Source: Allolobophora icterica
Taxonomy: Eukaryota > Annelida > Clitellata > Crassiclitellata > Lumbricidae
Reading direction: 5' to 3'
DNA: 64,000 nt
NCBI GenBank assembly: GCA_963556255.1
Contig: OY744606.1
Location: forward strand, 2,863,692-2,927,691
Positions 44,631-56,600 of this stretch are shown piece by piece. Within the stretch, counting starts at the first letter, position 1. Every line of letters begins with the position of its first letter. The notes below the pieces were generated by a model, which was not told the DNA's origin, searched no databases, and was given only the letters and a program-made list of their open reading frames with translations. Position numbers and translations under genes: made by a program.

Positions 44631-46845
44631 CAGTGGCGTAACAACCTAGCCGGGGGCCCTTGGACATTCTAAGCTTGGGGGCCCTTAGGCCTACCCATTA
44701 AAACGTAAAAATAATGATATAGCTATATTTTAAACTGCAGTTAGACTAAAAAAGAGTATTAAACGTTCTCATTAATGACCCATATTTCAAGTCACATTAA
44801 TAGTTCAAGACAAAAACGAATACAACAACAATGTATTGCCTACGTACACTTGCAGTAGACCTAATATAATGTATGCAGTTCTCACATCATGTCATCTATC
44901 ACGGAATTGGCTACATGTCTTTGTGCTGTTTGTCACTCACCCAGTCACCGTCGCCAGTGCTGAGCGCTCCATCTCTGTAGTTCTTCAGAGAATTACTTCA
45001 CGAATTTGGCTATTCTAGCTTTACTATGAGCAAATTTGTCTATCAAGTTATCAATATTCAATTGTTTTGCACATTCGATTTTCGATCGCAAGAAGAGCAA
45101 GACCATCAAGCCTGTCCTGTGAGGTAGTGGATCTAAGATACGTCTTTATAAGTTTCAACTTGGAGAAGGAGCACTGGCAACGGTGACTGGGAGAGTGTCA
45201 AAAGCACACAGGCAGTAGCCAATTCCGGGACAGATTGCGTGGAGTGAGAGCCCAATATGAGTTTCAGTATGTCCAACACAGTTTTTGTTGTTTCGAGTTC
45301 CTTGCTGAACTCACGTCTGAAGGACCGCGCCTCTGACAAAAAATCGGGGCCGATGTCCGATTAATATGTTTGTTGCAGTTTTGTTGCTGCTAATTCCAAA
45401 TGAACATCGGATAAGTGCAGAAGAGACTTGGGATAAAGAAAACTAAACGCTGCAGAAACTAAACACTGCCCTTCAAAACGACTCTTAAGCTGAGCCATTG
45501 CTGTCTACAATAGCAAAAAATACATGACTCTTGAAAGCTATTTCTGGTTCGATCGTCACTGTTCAGTTCACCAAAGAATTTATTTGTGCGACTCTTTCTA
45601 ACTTCGGCGTAATCTTACAAAGAGCTGACTGATTGCTGTAGCTGTAGTAATGATAGATTCATATGAATCACGCATGTATGATGTTAAGTCAAATGCCACA
45701 TAGAGAAGTCTGGTAGCTGTATATAGATAGGTCTATATATAGACTGATTGAAGTGCACGAAATGCACTGTCAATTGTCAGTAACAATTGTTCTCAAATTA
45801 TAATAAATATATGAACTTAAATTTCTCCATGTTTGGCTTCAAACCAGTGGCATCACTTCTCTCCGTGGAATCTTTGCTCTCGAGGCAAATTCAGATTCAC
45901 AGCGTAGGCCTAACGTTTAAGGTTTAAGGCATTAGTAATGTTTCACGAAAGTGAAGCAGATTAATTACTTGTATTATATACTAATTACAAAAGCAAAGCA
46001 ACAAGAAGTTCAGAACTGCTATTCTTAAAATTAGAAGTTCCTTACCTTCAGTTGAGTCTTAGTTTCTCTGGTTCAAGAGAGCTTTAGCCGTCGATTAAAA
46101 ATTTAATTAGAAGTCGTTTTAAGTAAGCGAATGACTGTATTCTGAACAAGAAAGACGTATTGTACTTTCACGTGAGGCTGAGGAGCACGAAGACTGCAGT
46201 CGTTGTAGACAGTGTTGAGTGTATAGGGTACAGGGCTTTTAGAGAGACATTGACAAAGAGACAGAGAGAGAACGAGTGAGAGAAAACGAGAGAGACATAG
46301 ACAGAGAGCGAGCGAGCTAGTGAGAGAGCGAGAAAGAGATGAACAATTAGGCAGATAATATTACAGACATTGCTTAGCACTGGAGCTGAGAGATATGCGT
46401 ATACCGTAAAGTGTATGCAGTGATGTACGCCTAAAAGGGAGAATCTGACTCATTGGATTTCATTCTACTGTACGTGGATTAGGGTCAGATACCCCGACCC
46501 CGGCGACCTAGATAGACAACACGTACATATGTCTGTGGCAGTGTGTATCAAGTATCATATGAAGCATCAGTCATGTATATACAGGCTAGTTCCTCAGGCT
46601 GCAGAGAGGCTCAGAGCTAGGTGGGCCTTGATGTGGTACTTTTGAACACCGTAGGCTATATATGTCATCAGAACCAAATATATCAATGAACCAAATAAAA
46701 ATGTCTGCGCTCGGAGGAAAATGAAATAATAGGGCACTAAAGCAAAATGTCACACAGGGTGCGCAGTAAGAAAGCTTGGGGGCCCTTTGGACCTCGGGGG
46801 CCCCTGGACTTTGTCCACCCTCGTTATATGGTTGTTACGCCACTG
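44631..46845. mobile_element. hAT transposon, 2,215 bp, degraded, with intact ends
   Basis: Perfect 16-base terminal inverted repeats (CAGTGGCGTAACAACC) and a perfect 8-bp target duplication CGGGCTAG (44623-44630 and 46846-46853). Subterminal GGGGGCCC motifs occur at both ends. The interior has traces of hAT transposase C-terminal dimerisation sequence on both strands, with frameshifts and stops. It cannot encode an active transposase and would depend on another copy. Confidence 0.93.
45050..45345 (-). pseudogene. hAT transposase C-terminal remnant
   Basis: The minus strand reads RREFSKELETTKTVLDILK and PELATACVLLTL, then changes frame before a FSKLKLIKTYLRST segment. These are typical of the hAT dimerisation region. 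At least one frameshift and a small deletion break it. A second, plus-strand remnant of the same region (VTHPVTVASAERSISV) is at about 44932-44980, so the element holds two C-termini facing each other. Confidence 0.75.
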
Positions 46846-46990
46846 CGGGCTAGCACAGTTCCAACACGGGGGACCTTAAATGGCGTGGCGCCTATTCAAA
46901 CGGGCAGCGGTGGTGAAGGATCTCACCCGATCAATTCATTGAAAAATGAGCAGGGTCGAGGCCATGAACGGTCGCTATAGAAAATCGCGT

Positions 46991-47005
46991 ACATTTACAT
47001 TTAGG
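46991..47005. other. Target site of the 47006 MITE
   Basis: CATTTAGG at 46998-47005, repeated at 47204-47211. Confidence 0.8.
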
Positions 47006-47203
47006 CAGGCCCGGCTCAAGACATTTGGCGGCCCTAGGCAAACCGGCGGCCCTAAGCACAAAAAGTTGATGACTTTTTTTAGTCATTCACCTCTTTTTAC
47101 GAATAATAATTATATAATTTTTGACAAATGGAAAATTGGCGGCCCCTAAAAATCGGCGGCCCTGGGCGGCTGCCCAGTTGCCCATATGGACGAACCGGGC
47201 CTG
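47006..47203. mobile_element. hAT-type MITE, 198 bp
   Basis: Terminal inverted repeat CAGGCCCGG at both ends, with the perfect 8-bp duplication CATTTAGG on each side. GGCGGCCCTA words are repeated inside. No coding capacity. Confidence 0.9.
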
Positions 47204-47648
47204 CATTTAGGCCTACATTTACATAAGCTAACACGCTAGTTATAGGGCGGCTATTATAAGGGCCTCGGTGGAATCAGGGTAGGCCTATGTGGAAGAGGTG
47301 GATTCAGGGTAGGATTTTGGGAAGGAAGTGTGTTCACTTTAAAATGAAAGACCTGTGCAGAGATAGCAAGAGCTAGTAGATCATGACTTTAGCTTCACAC
47401 GAAGTGTCAGTCGACCTGGATCTGATTTTGACCATTATGCCTATCGATTTTGTTTTGACAGCGCCTGTGAATAAGCTGGTACCCGCGATTTGACTTTTCT
47501 TCGGCGCTGTAGAAATCTCGAGATTGCGAAACGATAGGCCTACGATACTAATCGATTGATTCATTGTACATCATGATAAGGCCGGCGTTATACAAGTCAT
47601 TAAAATAATTACATTTACGTTAGCTACACATTTACCTTCGTTACCTTC

Positions 47649-47779
47649 ACTGGCGTAAACTTGTCCAAAATATTGGGGGGCATTTGGTTATTCATTTTGC
47701 ACTTGTTGCATTGGGTGTACAGTCCATCTCAATTATTGGGGGGCACGTGTCCCGGCTCCCCTCCAGTCTACGCCTATGG
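47649..47779. mobile_element. hAT-like MITE, about 131 bp
   Basis: Left end ACTGGCGTAAACTTGTCC; right end reversed CCATAGGCGTAGACTGG. TTGGGGGGCA occurs near both ends. Flanked by TTACCTTC and TCACCTTC (7 of 8). A partial relative lies at about 32923-32966. Confidence 0.65.
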
Positions 47780-48104
47780 TCACCTTCCCTTGCACATTAA
47801 GCTAAGGGCTTTATAGAAGTCACAACGGATTTCCTCACAGTATGAAAATGATCCCATCTCCCTTTTCGTCTTGTCTAATTTGCCTGTGCTTAAAGTTTAT
47901 TCGATTTATTTGATAGCCTTTGTTGATGAGGCGCTAGACGATGCTGATTCTTTACTATTAGGCTTGCTGTAACAACTCAGAGCTAGCCTTAGGCCTACCT
48001 GTAGGCTACCATTAGAAAACAAACATTCGACCGCTGTACAAGTCCCACTGTATCTGAACATCTGTGCATTGCGTGTAGTTACGACAGCACCACACGCAAA
48101 GTCA

Positions 48105-48297
48105 GAGGTATTTTTGATCTAAAAGTGGAGGGGGTACCAATTTCTTTTCCACTTTCACTTTTCGCATGGAGACCATATCTGGGAAGGCATACTAATAAAA
48201 TATTGATTGGCATTGTTTAAAAATTGGGGATACGGTACCCCCAGTCCAAAAAGTGTGGGGTAAGGGTACCCCTCGTACCCCCACAAATTACGCCTAT
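48105..48297. mobile_element. MITE-like element, second copy
   Basis: Relative of 43209-43407: AAAGTGGAGGGGGTACCA near the left end and CCCCACAAATTACGCCTAT at the right. The left terminus is degraded. Confidence 0.6.
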
Positions 48298-48441
48298 GAC
48301 TGAGGTTACTCAGGAGTGCACACACATTATTATGGAATTTCGATGCTTGAAGTACTTGCCTAAGTAACTTACACAGTAACTGCCTCTAGTCTCGAACTCG
48401 TATTCTCCACGTTACAGGCCAAGCACTCTAATACTGTAACC

Positions 48442-48982
48442 CAGCGGTTCCCAAACTTCTCAGTGTGACGGACCGGCAGGAATTCACTTTCAATGCGACG
48501 GACCGGCAGGAATTTTCCCATTGCAGCAGGACCGATACCCAATTTATTAGTTTTATTTCTTTCTCAATCATTAAAGATGTATTAATTATAAGATTTAAAA
48601 AAACGAGAAATAGGCTAAAACAGGGGATATTTTACGAAAAATTTATCTCTGCACAAAATCGCGAGTTTATAGTAAGTGTCAAGAATAAAAATCATAAATT
48701 ATTATGAATTGCAATACATTTCCTGCACAAACAGCCTCTCATCACTGCACTTTTCATTTTATCGCTGCACATTTTGTGCATCATTGCACGTTAAAACAAT
48801 CCCTGGGCTAAAACAAATCTTGGAATTTGGTATAAATTATAAAGTTACATTGAAAGGAGCGGATGTTGTTGGGAAAATGTCACAAATTTAACCACAGTTC
48901 TAATTATAAAATACTTCGCGGACCGTCTACTGAGGGCTCGCGGACCGGCACCGGTCCGCGGACCATAGTTTGGGAACCACTG
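48442..48982. mobile_element. hAT-like MITE, about 541 bp
   Basis: Ends CAGCGGTTCCCAAAC and, reversed, CAGTGGTTCCCAAAC. CGGACCGGCAGGAATT is tandemly repeated near the left end and GCGGACCGGCACCGG lies near the right. ACTGTAACC flanks both sides, with a base or two of slippage. The termini resemble widespread hAT families. Confidence 0.8.
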
Positions 48983-49047
48983 GCACTGTAACCAACCGCC
49001 CACCGTAACATAAATTGTCACGAGCCTGAGCGACTTGCCCTCACCTT

Positions 49048-49228
49048 GAAACCTACAGGTTTGACCAGGACAAAAATTCCGGGCCCCTAGGCAGAGCAGT
49101 CACAGGCCCATAAACTATCATTAGACTTTATGAGAAAAGTTCATTGCAGACCCGGCCCGTGCCCCTAAAAATCACCGGAAAATCGACGGGTCCCTGGACA
49201 TTTGCCCCCTCGGCGGACCTGTAGTTTC
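49048..49228. mobile_element. Possible small MITE
   Basis: Weak inverted ends (GAAACCTACAGGT and, reversed, GAAACTACAGGT) around GGCCC-rich sequence. No target duplication was found. Confidence 0.35.
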
Positions 49229-50631
49229 GTCGGCTAAATATTTTATTTCAGTTTCCAAACCCCAACGAAGCTTTTCTGTTCTACTATTAAAGTAGGTATA
49301 CCTCCACTTCGATTCTACGCTAATCTCGCCATTTCGATTTAGGGCCTACCCTTTTCGAAAGCATATTTATGCCCACTCTGCATAAAAAAAACAGCAATTG
49401 CTCTTCAGTTTCATTTTGAAGGATTCAATATAAATTTCTGATTTTAATAGCAAGCTATCATCGGATAAGTTTGGTTTTCCATCATCCTATGAAGGTGAGA
49501 CACTTTATAAAAAATTTTCTATGTCTTAGACAATTACAGTTCTAACTGTTTAAAAATGAGAACTCTGTTCTGTGGGAAGCCCAAAAATAATCCAACTGAC
49601 TAAGCTCTTAAAATCTCTGTTAAACAGAAAACTGGCCAACTGCTTCTTTAAAACGATCCCTGTATATAACTGTCAATCAAATCTAAAAAATGGTAAACAA
49701 GTCATGACAAAGAGTTAAAAAAAACTAACACATAAATAGCATACTTAATTTATTATTATTGAAACAAACCAAAGAAAATATGCAAAGCAATAACCAACAT
49801 GAAAGACGTTGATCCTTGACAAGATAACCCTAGAAGGCACTGCACGTCTAATAATTTTACTACAAGGTTTATTGATAAATTTCAGGCCGAGAATCCTAAA
49901 AGCGCGAACAATTGCTAGGGCAGCTTAAAACTCAGTGTTCAGCAATAGCAGCAAGAGTGATTAAAAGTGCAAGCAACACTTAACTAACATTTAAAAGCCT
50001 CTCATATCCAAACTGTTAACATGAACCGAGATTCAAAAACTACATTTTAACGTGATATACATGCTTAATACAGCGCCTTATAAATTAAGTAATGTATACT
50101 AGTAGTGAGGTCTAAATATATAATGCATTCTGTTACAACAAATTAAATGTCTAAAAGGCCACATTTCTATCTGGCCACATGACTGAGCTGTTACCAGAAG
50201 CATTAGAGTCTGCGGCTTTCACCATATCTTTTACGAGTCCACTATAAAAACTGACAAATGCATTAATAAGAGTGGATAAATTCAGTGAAAAAAAAAACAA
50301 CTACTATAATGAATTCCTTTGGATAACGCAACATGCTGTCCAGTAAATGCAATTCAACTGTCACAACAGAATGCCGAATTTGCATCACAGATTGTCAGAA
50401 TCAATGGAACTTGTTTAAAATCGAATTTGCGAAAACACACAACGGTCCTTACATAACTCTAAACGTTTCAGACGAATGGTTGCAAAAGCTGGACATCCTG
50501 TGTTAAATACTCTGGTATGGCAAAAGTCTGAAGCGTCACTATACATGATTCAGAGTTAAGGTTGAATGGTTGGCTGACAGTCAACGATGTCTTGTTTGAG
50601 TCGGTTGAATGTCGTCTCGGCTTAAATGAAT
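49229..50631. other. Gene-free AT-rich stretch
   Basis: Downstream of the unidentified minus-strand gene; probably its 3' untranslated region at the right-hand end. No domain, tRNA or repeat was recognised in most of it. Confidence 0.4.
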
Positions 50632-53600
50632 TCATGGCGAAGGAGAGATTGGCACAAAATGCTGCAAGAAACAATTCACATCCTTCCAAGTAATCGACTT
50701 TCTCTGCAAATTGTTAAGAAATTAAATTTTTAAAATTAACATCGAATGCCTAAACTTAGCACTAATTTGTGAATCAGAGACTCAGTTCTTGGAGAGAATA
50801 ACAGTTCTATCAGTGAGTCAGTAACATAAAAATCAAATGATTTGTGGATATTGTTAAAAAGTTCCCGACTTTCTGATCTCATTACGATCATTTAATAGAC
50901 ATTCATATCGGCAATACAGATGTGTAGACAAAGCCACATTCAAAACACAGAGTATGACAGGTGCAAAATTGTGTTGCCAGTCTCTACCTTCATACACAAT
51001 GAACACTCCGCTCATGAAGCTCGAGCAAAATGGGCATGAACTACCAAAATTCTAATCTGGAACATCTTAAATTATGGTAAGGTATCTTGGTACAAATTGC
51101 ATCTAAATATAATCAGAGATAAGAGCCGACCGAGAGAGGGTGCAGTCTGCTTAAGTGACCGCTGTTGGATGTAACTCTTGGCATTTGTACTGACAGATGA
51201 TTCTGTAAAGCACTCTAGAAGTAGCCTGATACTGATGATGCTATACAAACTGTCGTAATTACAAAATGACAATTGAAGAAGCATACGCAGAAGATAAAAT
51301 GCACAGAGGAAAATGGTTCTGTCTTCAAATTTCATTAGGAAGTAGAGAACCCATTGAGGGGAGGGCCATAGCTTCCCTTTACAAATCACCCTAGATCTAT
51401 AAAGTAGCTACAATTATGCTGCCAAAGTGTAACATACCGCATCATCTGTTTCATCATCAATCAGTGCAGCAGCCACTGGATTAAACAGCCTTGCTACTCC
51501 ATCCACTCCCTCCCGCCAATCGTAGCGCCTGTATTGCATGAACTCTGAACTCATATTTGGGCTGGCTTCCACGTTCGACGTCTCCAGGCGTTCGGAAATG
51601 TGGAACTTCGCTAGGCTCTCTGCCAAGACATCCTCCGGAGTTAAAGCTGCACTCAGCTCGCTTGACAACTCGCTGTCCATGCTTGTCAAGCATTGGTTCA
51701 TCAGCGCAATTGGAGAACTGTCAACAAATGAGACAATCTTAATCTTAACAAGCAACTCCACATCACCGAGAAAAATATTATACAATACAGTATTATTATA
51801 TCACAATATCTTATCATTATTGGTTAATAGGTTTCGGTCAAGCATATTTTAGTATGCAGTAATGGCTGCAAGGACAATTTATACTCAGATTTAAGGCATT
51901 CGCAACTTTATGGGTCAAATAATTGCCAAATTGAAATTCTTAACTTTCAATCACAATTTAAAGATTTGTTCCCTGTATTTTAAAAATGCCCTAGTTTCAG
52001 TCATCCTATTGATAAAATTCTATAGACAATATTTACATTGTGTGGTATCATGCCATCTAGAAAAAAATAATAAAATAGCATAATAGCAGTGGATTATGGC
52101 TTTTCAAGGTACCCTCAAGTGGATAATTCTCTGTTGGGTTCAAAATAATAATTTATTAAATCTCAAGGGATCATACATACCTTGGAGATACTCTGACAAG
52201 ATGAACAGAAGAGCAGAATAGCACAAGGCAAGGTACATAAGAGAAAAAAGCCCAGATCAAGTCCACTTAAGCCAAATCGACGTGTTACCCCAGTCTTAGC
52301 CTGAATATCAGAATTCAAAATGCCGTAGTTTACCTTGACCATTCTGTGAAATCCTCTGAGTTCATCAGTTCACTGTCGTCCGAACTTTCTTCAACAACGA
52401 AAACGCCTTCGTCCCCATCAAACTCCGTAGCTCTACTTTGGATCTCTTCAGTGATGTCTTGGAACACAAGGCGCTCGCAAGGCTCTGCACTGCACAGCGG
52501 ATTATCTGCGCTGGTTTCGATACTGTCGTTTAGAGAAACATCTTCTACGCTTGCAATCTTACTAAGAGGATCAACGTTCTCCTTCCACTCGGAGTTATCC
52601 ACCGGCAAAGGAAAACAAGGAGTATCACACTTAAAATCATCCTCTGATCTTGATTCAGTTTCTAAGGAAACATGTGGAACATTAATCTCAAATTCTGCCT
52701 TTGATCGTGATTCAGTTTCTGGGGAAATTGGTGGAACATCAGATATCGCACCCTCCTCAAATTGTAACTCAGTCTCTGCTGCAATATGTGTAACATCACA
52801 CAACACATTGTCCTTCGATTGTGATTCAATTTCTGAGACAAAATGTGAAACATCAGACGTAAAATCTTCCATCGATTTTGATTCTGATGCCAGCACATGT
52901 GAAACTTCAGGTATTTTATCTTCCTTGGATTCCAGTGCAACCTCAGATACAACATGCATCAGCGCATTACACACTTGGGTATCTTCTCTGGGTTCTGGTT
53001 CAACCTCAGATACACCATGTACCAGCACATTAGAAACTTGGGTATTTTCCCTGGGTTCTGGTTCAACATCAGATGCACCATGTACCAGCACATTAGGCAC
53101 TTGGCTATCTTCCCTGGGTTCTGGTTCAACCTCAGATACACCATACACCAGCGCATTAGACATTTGGGTATCTTCCCAGGGTTCTGGTTCAACCTCAGAT
53201 GTGACAGTTGAAGTTTCACACATTTCTTCTCTTGACTGTGATTCTGTCTTTGATTCCACAGCTGAAGCATCAACCCTTTCATCATGAATTGGCCGTGATT
53301 CACCAACCTTGTCAGTCGGACACACATTCGACTCATTTCTCATCAGTCGACCTCGCTTGGGGTCATCGGACGTAGAAATACTGCGTTCATATGAACCGCC
53401 ATCTCCAGCAGTACTGGAGGAAGTTGCCTGGCGCACGGAATGAAATCCCATTCGCATGGACTCGATCTTCTTCTCCAGGGCCTCCAGCTTCTTCATGATG
53501 CAGTCCAGTTCTGATTTCTCTTCCGTGACCTGGGACCTCCGTCGCAGGCGCTGGACCTTCTTCTCCAGTTTACTGATCGTCTGGTTGGCATCAAACGTAT

Positions 53601-56600
53601 CTGTCGCTTCCAGCTGTTCCAGTGCATCCCTCTTTACGGATGGACTGGTTGCTTCCACCTTCATGTGGTGGTCTTCGGAGTTTCTCATTCTGCATTCATC
53701 ACTACCAGTTTTGTCAAACTGTGAACCACCGTCAGCGACTATCGACTCTCTTTCGTCTCGTGGCTTGTTTTTCTTTTCCGCAAAATACTTGGATCTGTTC
53801 TCTTTACCAGTCACCTTTCCTTTCTGATCCTTAGGTTGTGGAAGTCTCGATCTGTTCTTGGCATCCATCTCTTCGATCCTCTCGAATTTCCTCAGCAACG
53901 GTGATCGAACCACAGCATCAGAGTTGATGTTCAATCTGAGGAGAGGGCTAGAAACAGACGTGTCCTCGTTCTCAGTTACATCGACGTGGATCTTTCTGAC
54001 GGGTGACTTTTTCAATCCACTAAATTTCCTTTTCGTTGTACTAACACCAGTTGATGTTTCGACCGGTTGCTGAGCCTTTTTCGAAACATCCTGGGACTTT
54101 CCGTCTTCCTCCGACTCTTCATTGAAGTCGATTGCCTTAGCAATGGAGTCCGCCTGCATTTAGAATAAAATCAGAATGTTACAGACCTAAGACAATAAAT
54201 TATTATTGTTTCTCCGTTGAATTCCAAGAATTATAAACTTCTGAAGAATAACATTAACAAAACTGATACATTAGCAATATTAGTTTAGATTTTAAAATCT
54301 GTCCAGCAGCCACGAGAGGTCCTTAAAAAGTGCTTTATAAACATTTTACTACATACAAAGACAGTTATTCACGTGAACATTTTCCCTAAATTGCATTTAT
54401 CATAGCGATAAATGCAATTTAGGGAAAATGTTCATGTGAATAACTGTCTTTGTATGTAGTACAAAGTTCAAAGTATAGAGTTCTGTTTGTCAGTGAAGTC
54501 AAATCTGCTGCTACATCACCTTTCTAACCTGTATTGACCGATCATGGAATATGGCACTAGAGCAGATATCCGTATCCTGCCTCTGATCGCTTCATATTCG
54601 GATTGGCCTTGACTTTAACACAAAAGCCACCCAAGTGCCTCGACCTTAGAACAAGGCCAACTGAGTGACCTTGGGTTTCGTACAAGGCCTCGGTCTACAA
54701 ACCCAGGTGGATAGGTGTAATACAAAGGACAGATAGAAAAACAAAGTGATACACAGCTGCTCCACAGCACAAGCATTTCACTCAGACATACATGGAAACC
54801 GTCATGCGTATCGCACATGTACCAATATAATCCCAGAAAAAACAAATGATTGTCAGAACTTGCCCTATAGCGTGACAATACTCCCATGCAGGCAGCTCTC
54901 GAACAGCTCTGAAAATAAAACGCAAACACATAACAGAAAACAACATAATTTCTTACGATAGCTCCAGTTCCTGAAATTAAGTGAAGCATTTGTTAACAAG
55001 ACAAACGTCCATCAGCTGAGTCAGGAATCGTTTGTAAAAGGGCTTTCCAGGGGCACAGTTCAAAGGTCAGACAACTACACATTACAACTTAACATTCCAT
55101 TACCAGCATTTCATAGAGGCAATCTTTCGGCTGAAGCACAAACTTTAATGCAGACTGATTGTAAAGGAAGATACACTGAAAGTGTTGCTTGAGCCACATC
55201 CTACAAAGGTCCACCTGTCAAACTTTATCTGATGTTTCTACTGTCTGTTTTTAAGACCTGCCTTTTCTCCAACAACTCACTAATTAACTTGCTAATCACC
55301 ACAAAAGAAATGTCTACCAGTAATTAACAGTAATAATATTTAGAGCAATCAATCAATTCACGTGCATTGGTTCTTATTCCTGGAAAAATTTATGCCCTGC
55401 TTCGTGTGAAACCTGAATAGGCAAGAGTCTTGGCTGTGTAAAGATGCTATTTAAATTCTCCTATCACTATTTGAATCTCATTTTGCGTCATAGTCTTTTG
55501 TTGTAGATCAAACTGTAAACAAAACACTCTACCAGGTTGAATCAGTGATGGAATTCAGTCACATCCAAGTCCACAATAACTCATATCTCTAATTCACTGC
55601 TCAGTTGTGTTCTGTCCCACTCATAACATCTAAAGACTGTCAACATACTTACTCGCCGTCGACTAACTTCTAGTTTCACTGACCCATATGCTTTCGAACA
55701 GGCTTCTCCAACAGATCACTGCGATTACCAACTACAATTTTGTTTGAAGCGACAGTCGACTACTATATTGAATCAATCAATCAATCATCAATCATAAAAT
55801 TTATATAGCGCCTCTTCAAGAGTTCTACTCAGAGGCGCTCCCGAGCCAGGCCTGATCATAGAGAAAAGTCTTCAATAGGGTGTAGAAGGAAGACGAGGGT
55901 GTACGAGGAGATAGGCGAAGGAAAGATGGCAAGTCATTCCACACTGTTGGACCAACAACAGAAAATGCTCGACGCTGCATTGTAGCAGTGCGGGCAAATG
56001 GAACCAGAAAGTCACCCCGAGTAGAGGAACGAAGAGCTGAGCGACCCGTAAAGGAGGAAGAGAGAGTAAAGATGGAGCATAAGTAGCGAGGAGCTGTGCC
56101 CAAGACGCTTTGCCAGACAAGAGAGCAGAGCCGATACAGGATACGCTGCCGAAGAGGGAGCCAGTGTAGAGTATGATACATGTAGGAGGATACGCTACCA
56201 TAGCGAGGAATGGAACCAACAAGGCGAGCCGCAGACCGTAAGACCCTCTCAAGAGTGGACAACCGGACTTGAGGAAGACCAATGTAAAGGGAAGAACAGT
56301 AGTCTAGACGAGAGCAAACGAAGGCGTGGATAAGAGTAGAAGCAGCAGATGTTGAGAGAGAGCGAGCAACGACCCTAAGCTGACGGAGATGGTAAAAGCA
56401 GGAGCGAGACAAGGAGGAAAGGTGCTTAGTAAACGTTAATTCCTGATCAATGATGACACCGAGGTCTCGAACGGAGGTAGAGAATGACATTAGAGGGAAT
56501 TCAGCTGCGAAAGAGTTCAGATCAAGTTTTGCCAGCTGTTGGCGGGTACCCAGCCATATGAACTGGGTCTTAAGAGGATTAAGTCTCAGGCGATTGGAAG

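Larger units (their letters stand above)
43740..46990. mobile_element. Foldback element, its right arm split by a hAT insertion
   Basis: The left arm (about 43740-43990) and right arm (about 44575-44630 plus 46846-46990) are inverted copies about 200 bases long: TATAGCGACCGTT, TCGGGCGAGATCC, CGCTGCCCGTTTGAAT, GCTAGCCCGAGATTTAAATC and CCACCTTCGGGAAGCG occur forward on the left and reversed on the right. The ~580-base loop (43991-44574) has no recognised content. A tRNA-like stretch (CATTGGTAAGAGCG when reversed) sits at the end of the left arm. Confidence 0.75.

Noticed and set aside
52346..53287. 313-residue plus-strand frame rich in Ser/Thr
   Set aside because: Antisense of the big exon; the minus frame has splice-compatible ends, a coiled coil and phase-consistent neighbours.
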